Source: Edaphochlamys debaryana (lineage: Eukaryota > Chlorophyta > Chlorophyceae > Chlamydomonadales). Taken from it: a stretch of 64,000 nucleotides of DNA. Under the pieces are notes generated by a model, which was given only the letters and a program-made list of their open reading frames with translations, searched no databases and had not been told where the DNA came from. Both the position numbers and the translations under genes were made by a program. Location: positions 1 through 64,000 of the forward strand of contig JAEHOE010000096.1 in the NCBI GenBank assembly GCA_016858145.1, given 5' to 3'. How positions within the stretch are numbered: the stretch's first letter is position 1; each line of letters opens with the position of its first letter. Of the stretch, positions 1 to 11,300 are shown one piece after another.

Positions 1-1561
1 CTGCACGCGGCCGAGGTGAGTTTCCGGATCTGGATCTGGATCTGGATCTCTAATCCAGCCGTCGGGCGGGGCATTGGTCTTGATGCGAGAGGATGCGGGG
101 GAAGGGGCTGCTACGTTTGGGACATCCATGCGGACAAACTCGCGGCCTCACATCGTTCCTCGAAACAACTGCCTCCCTCCCCCCTTCCCTCAACACCCCT
201 CCCCCTGCCTCCCCCTCTCCTCCAGCACGTGCCCGCCCTCTACGCCTCCATCCGCCACCGCGCCCTCTGCCAGTACGTGCAGCCCTTCTCGCGGGTGGAC
301 CTGGCGGCCATGGCGACGGCCTTCTCCACGCCCGTGGCGTGAGTGGGGGAAATCGGGGGGGGGGGATGGAAGCGTGTGTGGTGTGGAGAGCGTGTCGAGG
401 GGGCAGCGCCCGTTGCGGAGTAGCGGAAGGAGGCGCGGAGGTGCCGCGTGTCAAACCACACCTTGCGCCGCCCTTCTTTCCCCTCCGCCCCCCCCCCCCT
501 TCCAGGGAGCTGGAGCGGCAGCTGGCGGGGCTCATCATGGACGGAGCCATCTCGGCGCGGATCGACTCGGCCACCAAGGTGGGAGGGGGCAGGGGGGCTG
601 ACTAATGGGGGCAGGGGAGCTGACTAATAGGGCCTGGGAAGCGGGTGGAGGCTGCCAGGGGAAGGGGGGTAGCGGCGCGCATCGACTCGGCCACAAGGGC
701 GGGCACTGTATGCTGTCGGGCTGTAGGGAGCCGCTCAGCTAGGGGGGCGCGTCTGAAGTCGGGGAATGCGGAGACAGGGGCGTCATGCGCACGCCCACAG
801 CCTCGTCACAGCCTCTCAAGTCCCCGTCCAAGTCCCCGTCTCCAATATGTACAACAACCCCCCTTCCCGCCCCCGAACCCCATCGTTTCCCGCTCGACAA
901 ATACCCCCCAACCCCCCTTCCCCCAGCGAGCCGCTCCCTCAACCCCCAACCCCCTGCCATCCCCGCCCCTCCCCCCCCCCTCCAACCTCCCTCCCCCCCC
1001 CACCCCCTCCCCAGGTGCTCTACGCCTCCAAGGCCGACGCCCGCGCCTCCACCTTTGCCCGCGTGCTGGCCGCCGGCGAGGCCTACTGCCGCGACACGCG
1101 CGCGCTGCTGCTGCGCGCCAGCCTGGTGCAGCACGACTTCGTGCAGGTGCGTGCGGCGCGTGGCGTGCGTGCGGTGCAGTGCGGGGGCGTGCGGGGCGTG
1201 CGCAGGCTGCCCTCGGCGGGCGCCGCGCAGGGGCCGCGCGGGCGCGTGCGGGGGCAGCGCTCTGTCCGGGGCCCTGGGCCGGTGGCCGGTGGCCGCTGTG
1301 GTGTTCATCTGGACCGCTGTCGAGCGCTCGTATGCCCTTCCCTTCCCCTCTCAGTACGCCCCTTCACTCCCTTGCATTGCCACGCTACCTCCCTCCTCCC
1401 CCCCCCCTCCCGTCCCCCTCCCCCAGGCCGGCCCGCGCACGTCCAAGAAGGACCGCCTGGAGCGGGGGGGCCTGGACCTGGGGGGGGCGGGGGGGCTGCT
1501 GGGGTACATGGGGGGCATGGGCATGGGGGGGCTGGGCATGGGGCGGAGCATGATGGTGTGA
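1..1561 (+). CDS. CSN1: COP9 signalosome subunit 1, C-terminal part (5' end outside window)
   Basis: Exons seen: 1-15, 226-338, 506-578, 1015-1146, 1427-1561 (stop TGA 1559-1561); all phases agree and give 155 residues. The sequence matches the PCI/winged-helix end of CSN1 (FUS6/GPS1): a helix with RHRALCQYVQPFSRVDL, then ELERQLAGLIMDGAISARID and the LYASKADARASTF strand-helix, the stretch that assembles the signalosome lid. CSN1 is a scaffold subunit of the CSN, the deneddylase of cullin-RING ubiquitin ligases in nucleus and cytosol. After the PCI domain comes a Gly/Met-rich tail (GYMGGMGMGGLGMG) ending RSMMV, which I do not recognise from other CSN1 proteins. The assignment rests on remembered plant CSN1 sequence; 26S proteasome lid PCI subunits are the alternative but fit less well. 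Confidence 0.87.
587..703 (+). repeat. Intronic duplicate of CSN1 exon tail
   Basis: Bases 671-703 repeat, with a few mismatches, the end of the 506-578 exon and its splice donor (550-583), but the copy's donor has become GGGCGGG. Just upstream, the motif GGGGCTGACTAAT-like occurs twice (about 594-630). The copy is decayed, and I see no coding use for it. Confidence 0.7.
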
Positions 1562-2123
1562 GGTGGGGCCCGGGCATGCGGCCTGGGCCCAGCTGGGCCT
1601 CGGGCGGGAGGACCTGGGCCGCCTGGCGGGGAAAGGGGCCCAGGGGAGTAAGGCATGGGGCTCAGCAGGATGGCGGGCAGGAAAGGGAGGAGAGGGAGGC
1701 AATGGGGATGCGATGCGGATGCGGGACGGGCGGTGCAAGGGAGCGGCACGGGGGGTGCGTCGGCGGCCGCAGCTGATGGCACTTGTCACTATGCCCGTGG
1801 CCCTACCGGTGTGTTGCGGAGTTGCAAACTGGGGAATGAGCATGTATGACGTGGCAAGCGGCCGAGTTGTGGCGTAGAAGCGGCCATATGCGAACTGTGA
1901 CGGAGACCGAGGCGGTTGTGGGCAGCAGCGACGGAGCAGGCAGACTTGTTCAACAGTGGGAAACTGCGGCAGCTGACTGCCCGGTCGGCTTCATCAAGCA
2001 TTGTCCTGCGCGCTCGGTGCTTGCTGGTGGCTGCGCTTCGGGGGCGGGGACGAAGGGGCGAGCGGCGAAGGCAAGGAACAAGTGCGGGCAGACCTGCGGG
2101 TGCGCACGGACCGGCGCCAGCTC

Positions 2124-2128
2124 TGTAA
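2124..2128 (+). terminator. TGTAA polyadenylation signal for CSN1
   Basis: First TGTAA found downstream of the CSN1 stop, about 560 bp after it. TGTAA is the usual volvocine poly(A) signal. The 3' UTR this implies is fairly long but within the usual range. Confidence 0.45.
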
Positions 2129-2655
2129 CAGCTGGTGTATGTCCCCGAAACCATTGTCACCTGCCCTGGCTTATGGGACGCAGTCGAGGTCTGTGCGCTC
2201 TGCTGCAAGCTCGCGCCGGCAAGAGGCGGCGCGCGTGAGCATCCGCGGGATGTCATGACCGACGACATGGGACGTGGAGGACGACTTGCGCCCGTAAAGA
2301 CGAGAGCTTCTGGGCTCAGACGCGCACACAATAGACGTGTGAATCAGTTATGACCTGAGCGGGCAGCCTGTTGGCAAGAGCGGCCTTTCGTACCAACCGC
2401 TTCGACGTCGGCCCCGATCATGACGCTCCGCGCAGGTTACAAATGTCGCGCAACTGGATATAAATTCAGAAACAAACTCCGCCAATAGGGAAGACAGATA
2501 GGGATAGGGATACATAGCGCGCTCCACGGCTGCAAGCGACGACACAAAGGTTGCGTGTTTGAAGACCATCACATACGCAGTTGTAGCCACAAACGTCGCA
2601 TAAACGCCATACATTTTCGGAGCCGCGTCCGTGTCGCAACGAGTCAAAAAGGGCC
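2129..2655 (+). promoter_or_regulatory. Intergenic region and probable promoter of EGF gene A
   Basis: No coding potential seen. A TATA-like TATAAAT lies at 2459-2465, about 190 bp before the ATG of gene A. The start-codon context (A-rich, then GG/CG-C-C-ATGGC) resembles that of genes B and C, where the ATG follows AAAAAGAGCGCG and AAAAAAGCGCG. Transcription start is unknown. Confidence 0.3.
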
Positions 2656-5600
2656 ATGGCGGTCAGCACACAACGCGCAGTCAGCGCGGCTCTGGCGCTG
2701 GTGGTCGTGCTGGCTTGCTCACAGCAGGCACTAGCGCAAAGTGGGTGCAAAGGCGGGGTAGGGCGCAGACACTTCTCGCTCTTGCGTTCATGCACTGTGC
2801 ATGTATGCCTGCCAAACGCCTCTCGCTCCCGCCTGCAGCCAAGTGCGCTACGGCTAGCGTTCAGCCACCGTGCGGAAACCATGTACGTGGGGAGCATGCT
2901 GTCACGAAAGTGCCTTGCGTGCCCAAGCCGCCGAAATACCCGCCCGTTCCCACGCTGTGCCCCCCGCCCCCCCACCCCCGCCCCCCACCCCGTGCCCGCA
3001 GACCGATCCCCTTGCGGCCGCTGACTGCGTAGACACGTCCCTCAACTACAAGTGCGTCTGCAAGACCGCCGGCCGCATGTGGTCTGGCACCCGCTGCATT
3101 GGTGAGAATGCCTGCGTGCGAGGTGCTGGGGGCAACGACTGGTGGGGACCCGGCCCGGCACGAATGTGTCTATGGATCGAGCCCGCCCGAGCATGGGCGG
3201 CGACGATTTGTCACTGGGTGGCTGGAAAGCCCGCATTGGACATGACGTGGTCAGTGTTGCTATCTTCCGTGGCCAAGGGTTTTGAGATTCCAGAACTTTC
3301 CTGGCTTCCATACCGGTATGAATCGCGCCCGCCCGAGCATGGGCGGCAATCAGCACGTTGGACATGACGTGGTCAGATGGCGTGCCGCCATGCGGGCTTC
3401 CCTTCTGTACACCTGTCCACCGCCGACAAATCCCGCCCCCCCCCCTACCCGTTCCTCCCTCTCCGCCCCGTACCTCCCCGTCAACCTGCCTCGCTTCGTG
3501 CCCCACCCCCAAGACGTTCCCGGTGAGCACTGAGCGGTGCGAGGGCGGGCTGCTCTGGCGTTTGTACTCGTACCTGGTAACCAACTGGCAGACGCGGGCG
3601 TGCTTTTATGGCCGTGTTCGCTGCGTGGGCCCCACCCCGACCCCACGCCAATCCACGCCAACCCACGCCAACCCACGCCACAAACCCATTTCCACCCACT
3701 GAGGGCCCTGACCTACTTCGCGCGCCCCACAGAGTGCATGCTGGGCCTGTGCAAGGGCAACTCCAAGTGTGTTAACACGCCCACCAACTACACGTGAGTA
3801 GGCCCGGCGGCGCCTGGGGCGGACCCGGTGGGGCCCGGGGCAGGCCCCGACTGTTCACTGGCGGCTCAGATGTCTGTCGCTCTTGGTTGTTGCCGCTCGG
3901 CTCTTGAGTGTGCCGCGTAGGAGGGAGGCCGTGCCGTTGCCCCTACCCGCACCCAACCCCTATGTCCTCTCCTCCCGTCCCTCCCCCGCGGCAACGCCCC
4001 CCCCCCCCCCCCCCCCCCCCCACCCGCCCAGGTGCACCTGCCCCGCTGGGTACGAGTACGCGGGATACGGCTGCGTGGGTGAGTGTGGATTGCGTGCGTG
4101 GGCCTGCGCGTTGCTGCCTGCACGGGAGCTGATAGGCAGAGCAGTGCTGGGACCAGAGTCTGGACGGCGACCAGCCGCGGCTGGGACATCTGCGTCTCCA
4201 CAACCTCACGTAGCCACAGGCCTGGCCGTAAACTGCCGTACCTCTCGGCCACTCTGGGCACCACCCGAATGAGTGCCGTACTGTCGCCATGCCTCGCAGA
4301 GATCAACGAGTGTGTCCGGGCCAACCCCTGCAAGGGCATCTCCGTCTGCGTTGATGCGGTGAGCGATGTGTCCGGGCAGGGGCAGAGTCAAGCTGGCACT
4401 GGATGGGCCTGCTTGCGTGAGGGACTTGCTAGCTTGGCAAGGGAGCATGCCAGCCACTACAGCTAGGGCGCATGCACGAGACCCCGCACGTTGCAAGATT
4501 CTGCATGTACGGAATCCCCCATGACAGCCAGGGCGCATGCAGCAGTAGTGGTCTGTGTTCACAGCTTCACGGTGTCCAGCAGTTAGGTTGTGACTGACGT
4601 GTTCGCCCCTGCCTGCCCTGCCCTTCGCTCCCGCTATCGCAGCCCGTCTGGCCCATCTGCTCCTGCCCGTGAGTGGGCAGCAGGGCATCCCACGTCGTTC
4701 CGGGACGAGTCTGAGGGGACCCAGCTCGGCGGTGACTAAGGCTGGGCGCACATAGCTAGGGGTTTGGTCAGGAGGCGGTCAGCCATCCCTCCCTCATCCA
4801 TCACCTTGTCACTGTGTTCACGCATGGCCTCCCTCGACCGCGGACCCTTCCAGCACCTCCAAGCCCATCCACTCGCCAGCTAGCCTTCCCCCATGTCCGC
4901 ATCTCCCCTGCCCATGTCTGTCCCCACTCAACCCCAGGCCCGGTTACTGGTACAACGGTAGCAACTGTACGGACATCAACGAGGTGCGGAGGCTAGCTGG
5001 CGAAGCTCGGGCGATGCTCGGCCACTTCAGTTGGAGGGGTCTGCCAGGAGAAAGCAGCACAGCAGTCAGTGCGGAAGGATAAATACAGAGTCGGCTATGT
5101 CGGCTACATCTGACCTAGCTCCTCCCCTGCCTGCCCCTCATCAGTGCAACAATGCTCCTGGCCCCTGCCTGGGTGGCGCTGTCTGCCAAAACACAATCGG
5201 GTCTTACCGGTACGCACGGGGGCCGGGCCAGGGGCTCACGGGGAGGATAGGCAGTCCTTGCGCAGTCCCACCCGCCTGGAATCCCCTGCATCCTACCTGC
5301 CCTGCCCATTGCACTGCTTATAAGGGCGCCCCACACATAGTTAGCCCACTTATATCCCTGCTCGATAGCCCGTGCCTTGCCAATGCACTCCCGCCTCCCT
5401 GACGACCAGGCGGCGCCCTCCTCCCTCTCTCCCCTCCCTCCCCTCCCCAGCTGCAACTGCCCCACCAAGCCCACGTGGGCGTACGACAACATCCGCGGCG
5501 ACTGCTACGGTGAGCAATCCTAAAGTCTGACAACCGGTATCGCGCTCGTGCAGTTGTGAGACTGGCCGCACAGGACGAGCCCACAGCCATATCTCACTCT

Positions 5601-7747
5601 TTCAACACTCCGCACGTCAATCCGTTCGTTCTCTGCCGTGCAGACCCCTGCTCGCCCAACCCCTGCGGCGCTGGCGGCACCTGCACCGGCACCCCGCTGG
5701 CGACCACCAGCTGGAAGTACAACTGTACGGTGCGTGGGCGTGTGGGTCGCACGTGTACGGCACCTGTACGGCACTTGCCGACAGATTCAGCGCTTAAATA
5801 CAATCGATGGCGGGGGCTTGGCGCGATGCGTTCAGCCTGGGAAGCAGCCCTCCATGCAGCTAGTCGCAGCCGTGTCCCGTCCTCCGCGCAATGCTGGTGG
5901 AGGGCCTGGGGACAAACAGGGGCGGGAGCATGGGTGACACGGTTCCAGGAAATGCAATTTCTATATACCACTACTGTGATCACGTAAGGAGGATCGACCG
6001 GATGAAACAAGGCGTGGGGATATCCCTTGCTTGAGCACACGGGTACGTGGGCCGCCCACCTCGGGGTGGAGAGCTCTCCCCACCCGCCCGCTTTTCCCCG
6101 GCTGCGCCTCAACTTTCCTCCCTCCCCCCCTGGGTTCGGCCCTTCGTCCTCCGCAGTGCCCTGCCGGCACAAGCTTTGTGGGCGGCTCTTGCAAGGGTGA
6201 GCCTCGATACTTTGCGTGCATCAAAGCCGACCCCGAGAGCTGGGCTCTATCGTCTGAGCTTTGCTGCCTACTGCCTCTCTGGCTTGAGTCTGGCTTCGAT
6301 CCTTGTGTTGTAGTTGCTCTCCAGTAACGTAGTCCTTTCAACGCGCTGCAGATTTACTCGGTACTCCCCCTTCCACCACCTTACCCAAACTGAATCAAAC
6401 TCCCGCCCGCCCCCGCCCCAATAATGAATTGGCTGGGCCCGCAGCCCCCAACCTGGCGTGGAATGCGTCCGAGTCCTGCAGCAGCTCGCAGTCCTTCAGC
6501 CCATGCTCCAACGTCAAGGATGGCATCCTCAACTCCGTATGGGTGAGTCATCAGACACCCTACGTGGCTTGAGACATTGATTGAGTGTTACGGGCGTGGT
6601 GTTAGATGTGCACGAGCAGGACCAATCGGAAGCCGTACAGCCTTACAGGGCGGGGCGCTGTCCTGCCTGGCCGCTAGCTCCAGCGCCCCCCCTCTGACGA
6701 CTCGGCCCCCTGTCCCTCGCACTCTGCCCCTGCTCCCCAGGCCAGTGCTGTGCCTTGGAGCGGCGGCATGGAAGACTTGTACCCCAGGTAGGGCCGACAT
6801 ACAGGCACTAAGGATTCAAGGAATGCAACGCAGTCAAGAGGGCACGCTCGGCTGCAGACCCTCAGTCCCCGACAGGCAGGATAGGCCAAAGCAGTCCATC
6901 CAAAACATGCGTCCCGCCCGCATGCAAAGCCGCTCGCCCTCCTGCACCGTGCTGTCCCTCCTCGCTATCTAGTGCCGCGGCTGGCGCCCGCGCACCGTAC
7001 ACAGCCCCTTCGTTCTTTGCGCTAACATAGGGTCAGCACACAAATCTTTGATTTGCGAGCAAGCGATTGCCATGCCCTTCCGTCCCTGCTCAACCCGCCC
7101 AACCACCCACCCCCAGTGGCCCACTCATCCCATTCGCCCTGCCTGCTCCTCCCCCCCCCCCCCCCCCACACAGGGTGTCCCTCACCTGGGGCTACACCAC
7201 GCCCCTGCCCAGCGTCTCGCGCGTCGTGGTTCGCTACACGGCCGGCGCTACCGGCTCGCTCACCCAGAACTGCACCCTCTCGTTGTCCAACGGCGGACCG
7301 GGGAGCCAGGTCGTCCGCTTTATGCCCGAGCCCACGGTACGTAGCTACGTACGGGAGCCGGAGGGTGCGGCGAGCGGCCCTGTACCTATATATGTAGTTC
7401 CTAAGAGCGCGCTAAGAAAGCGCGTCGAAGCTTGTTCATTCCTGGCTAGTGTGCCGTGCTGGGTATGCTGGGCCTGCGTGCAGCAAGTGGCGAGGTACCT
7501 CGCCTCCGCCTCCGCTAGCTTTGGTCTGCCGGCCCCTTGCTCTCCGCTCCCGCCTGCCCACCGACCCCCCGCCAACCCTCCCGCCACCACCGCCCTTGTG
7601 TGCAATTAGGGCATGTCTGGGATCGTCGGCAACTACAACAGGACCTACTCCCCGCCGCTGAACAACATTGTGCAAATGATGCTCACGTGCACCAAGGCGT
7701 TTGCTAGCGCCGTGTGGATGGTGAACGAGCTCGAGGTCTACGCATAA
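2656..7747 (+). CDS. EGF gene A: secreted five-EGF protein with discoidin-like C-terminus
   Basis: Sixteen exons: 2656-2740, 2839-2882, 3002-3101, 3733-3793, 4032-4078, 4300-4358, 4643-4668, 4938-4983, 5145-5209, 5451-5509, 5644-5729, 6157-6196, 6445-6542, 6741-6787, 7174-7336, 7610-7747 (TAA). All phases agree; 387 aa. Residues 1-28 are a signal peptide (hydrophobic core ALALVVVLAC, then QQALAQ). Five six-cysteine EGF-like domains follow; the third and fourth begin EINEC and DINEC, the calcium-binding EGF signature. One 86+40-nt exon pair (exons 11-12) encodes EGF5 (DPC...CPAGTSFVGGSC). Residues 240-387 resemble a discoidin/F5-8 type C fold: NLAWNAS start, SVSRVVVRY strand, closing strand NELEVYA. 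Probably secreted to the cell wall or matrix and able to bind Ca2+ and perhaps glycans. Ligand unknown. Confidence 0.85.
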
Positions 7748-8160
7748 CGCGCCTCGCAACAGCAGGCGCTCGGTCCGCGATATAGAGGATACCTAACCGC
7801 TACCAAGTCAGAGGGCGAGCCCAGCCCGGAAGGGGCTGGGCTTGGAGGGGCTGCCGCCAATGCAACGCGTTGCCAGCATGGGTGTTGTTAGTGGAACGGC
7901 CTGGGCCCAGCTGCCCGGAGATCGTGGGGTGAAAAGTGCAGACGAAGATGGGTGGCGCATGGTGGACACGACCGGGCCTGTGCTTGACGGGGGTCGGGCG
8001 GGAGGTCGTGACAGCGGTGCTTCAACCTCATGCATGCATGCATGCTCTGTCGTTGTGCCTTGAGGGACCTGCAGACTGTTGGGCATTCATGGGGTATGGT
8101 AGGGTCGGGGCATGATGCTTTTGTTCCTACGTGGCCAGAATGGGCCCGCCGTTGTGTTGC
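7748..8160 (+). other. 3' flank of EGF gene A
   Basis: No gene seen. No TGTAA found here. The stretch from about 8050 (GAGGGACCTGCAGACTGTTGGGCA) matches the 3' flank of gene B near 26605, so it belongs to the duplicated gene unit. A short (TGCA)n run lies at 8030-8044. Confidence 0.6.
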
Positions 8161-8174
8161 CTGCGTCTGAGGGG
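8161..8174. repeat. Left target-site duplication of the LINE
   Basis: CTGCGTCTGAGGGG, identical to 15488-15501. It adjoins the (AAT)n tail of the element, as expected for the 3' side of a target-primed insertion. Confidence 0.9.
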
Positions 8175-8331
8175 AAATAATAATAATAATAATAGCTACG
8201 CAACGGGCGAACCCGTGCGTGCCCCACTTCGGGGTTAAGGGGGCGGGGCAGAATCAACGCCCCGCCACCGGCCACTTCCTTGGCCGCACCCGCCGGGCCC
8301 TCGCCCCGGCAGGTCCATCACTTAGTAAAAC

Positions 8332-11300
8332 CTACTCTCCGCCTGGTGCAAAACGGTTGCCATGTGCCTTGCGTTCTAAGTTGCGTCTATGCGCTACAAT
8401 GTTGTTCAGCCTGACAACAGCCATCCGGTGGAGTTTCAAGCAGCAGTTCCGAGCCAAGACCGTTGGGATCCTAAGCACTGTCGTCAGCAGCTTGGGTAGA
8501 GTCTTAGAGATTGTGCCGCCGAACCCAAGTGTCACTACATGCGTGGGTGTCAGTTCCACTCCCCATCCCTCAGCTCTCAGCATGGCCGCAAGCTCCTGAT
8601 GCTGCAGCAGCTTTGCCGCCGCCTTGTCAGGGTGGTTGAGGTCCGAGCAGTAGCCAACTTCCACTATGTGGATAGTTATTGTTGCCCGGGCCGCGCGTGG
8701 CGGCGGCTTGTAGTCAGGTCGCATACCTTCACGCAGGGGGAGGCCTGGAATAAGCAGCAGGTCGGGGCGGTGGGGACAGGCATATGTACTCCCCTTGCTT
8801 GGGAAGAGCCATGGGGGGAGGCGTGTGCCTGCAGAGTAGTCGGGGGTGTTGGCAGCTGCGTTGGCGTCCATAACCATATAACAGCCGCCGGAGGGGCTGT
8901 ACTGCTGTATACACCGAGCAATTATCTGTACTGCTTCATTGTGCCGGGCAATGTAGTGCCCCTTGAGGCCGGGTTCTATGCAGCCGCCCAGCATGTGTCC
9001 GCCGCCGTCTTCGGTGCGGGCACCAAGTGCCTTGCACAGAGGGCAGAGTCCGTCTGAAATCGGCCCTGATCCGCGCTTTCCTGAGAGGGGGCATTGAAAC
9101 CGCTTAGCGAGTTTAGCGTTCCACAGCTGGCCCCAGCGGTAGTCAAGTACTCGTTTCCATAGGCCGGTGGTCTTGTGGTGGTCATAGCCTGCGTGGCTGG
9201 TGTGGGGGCAGATGTGTTCTAGGGCTTGATGCCACAGCCCTGCGTAGATACCTTCATTCGTGTACCCATAGTGGACACTTGCTGGCATAAGCCCCAGGAT
9301 GCCCCGGTTGAGGTCGTTGGCCCATCGTCCGTCCTTGGCAGATGTGGCCCAGGCTGGGAGGCTTTCCAACGGTGCATTGTCTGATGTTTCTGTGCGCAGT
9401 TGGTCTTCAGGGATGATACCTTTGGCGACGTCGGTTGCTCCTTTGTCAGCTGCTTCATTGCCAGCCACTCCTACATGGGCGGGGCATTTCCTTAGGGCGG
9501 TGTGGAGCCCGTTGTTGCTTCGGGTCCAGATCAAGTCTGCAATGCAGGACAGGAGGGCGCGGTGTTTAGATAGGGTCAGTCGCAGAGGGTCGAACAGCAT
9601 CTTGCGTGTTAGGTAGAGGGAGGCAACGCTGTCTGTCCAGACGGTCAGGGCTGGGCTCTCAGTGGAGTCCCGTAGGGCAAAGGCTATGGCCGAGAGCTCT
9701 GCACGCGTGATGGTGTTCACTTGCCCGCCGTTGGGGTCTATGTGGGTTGTGCGGTCACCTGCATCTTTAGCGGGGTCGTACATGGAGGCTCCTAGCGTGT
9801 GTGCGCCGTCCAGTTGCTTACGGGCGCTGCCGTCTGTGTAGATAGCGGCATTTGCGTTGTGTTGTCTGGGGAACGTGTCCGGGAACTTACTGGTTAACTC
9901 GGTGATCAGCGGCTCCAAGGTTGTGGGGTCTGTGATGTCTACCGCCCCCGTGTATCGGGGCAGGTCTGACCGTGGGCGGTGTTGAAGGGCGTGAAGGGCC
10001 TTCCGGATCCGGCTGGAGGGGTTTGAGGGGTTTGAGCTTTGGGCGGGGGGCTGTGCGGGCGTGAGCGTGTAGCCCTCCACCTCTCGCAAAGCATTAATTA
10101 GGCGTTCAGGTGTGCCGGCAAGGTACACTTGATCCTCTACGGAGGGCAATTCCGGGTTGTTGGTAACCAACAGGACATCAAGGGCCGTTCTTTTCTCTGT
10201 CACTTGGTTCTCATCCTCATGGGCCGCATTGGGCGCCGGGTCTTTGGTTAGGGTGCCCACGGCTGTAATATTTGGATGGCCAAGCCGGAGCGTGTATGGC
10301 CCGCATAGTTTCCTAGTGGTCATCAGGACCATGGCGAGCGGGACATCTGTCACAGCCTCAGCGCAGGCTAGGGCCCAGTCAAGTGTGTCGCGTGCTATGT
10401 TCGGTTGGCCGGGGGCATACACAAGGTGGGGGCCGGACCAGATGTGTTTGAACATGCCTACGTCGGCACCAAACAGCTGATCTGCCTCGTCGTCGGAGTA
10501 ATATCTTATGGTTCGTGCGGAGGCGGTGAGGGGACCGGTAGAGCATTCGGTGGGTGGTTCCCCGAGGGCGGCTTGGACGGCTGTTCGCAGGGCTTCGGGG
10601 ATAGCGGCTGCTGGGGCAGTTGGCGCAGTCGTGTTTTTGCCTTTGCGCTTAGAGTGCGCGGCTGTGCGGAGTAGTAGCTTTGCTAGGTCTTCTGGGAACG
10701 GACGTGGTCCTCCCGCTGTGTGGGGTGTGTGCGTGTCGGGGTAGTATACTCTGTGGTGTTCGTACCGCTCCCACAAGACTGCGAGGCGGTCCTGCGGAAC
10801 GGTGCCTATGCACCGGCCGGTAGGGTTGTACACCCGGGCAGGTTGTTCAGCGTCATCGGGTACGGCCAGTTCGTACCTGCCTGTGGGGGTGATGTCAAGA
10901 TCGGGGTTTGCTGAGTGCGGCTCAATGGTTATGTGGGCGTGCAGGGTCTGGTGACGGGTGAGGGTGAGTGGGTCAGGTGGGGGCTGCCAGAGTCCTTGTC
11001 GCTGTTCGTTGCTAAGGTGCTCGTCGTGTGCGCGCTTAGTGCGCTTGGGGGCAGGTCCGGCGGTGCGCGTGAGGTGGCTATGTACGGCCTCGACCCGTTC
11101 TAGGCCGTGACCCTGAGTCATGGTGGCGCCAGGCTCGGTTGAGGGTTTCCAAGTGATACGGCGCATGTGTTCGCCTATACCGGTACCGTATCCTCCGTGG
11201 GTGGTCCGCGCAGTGCCATCATGGCGTGTGCCGGCTCGGCACATCCGGTCCGGTTTGTAGCAGAGCTCTTCATACGCTTTGATAGCCCCGAGGGGCACAA

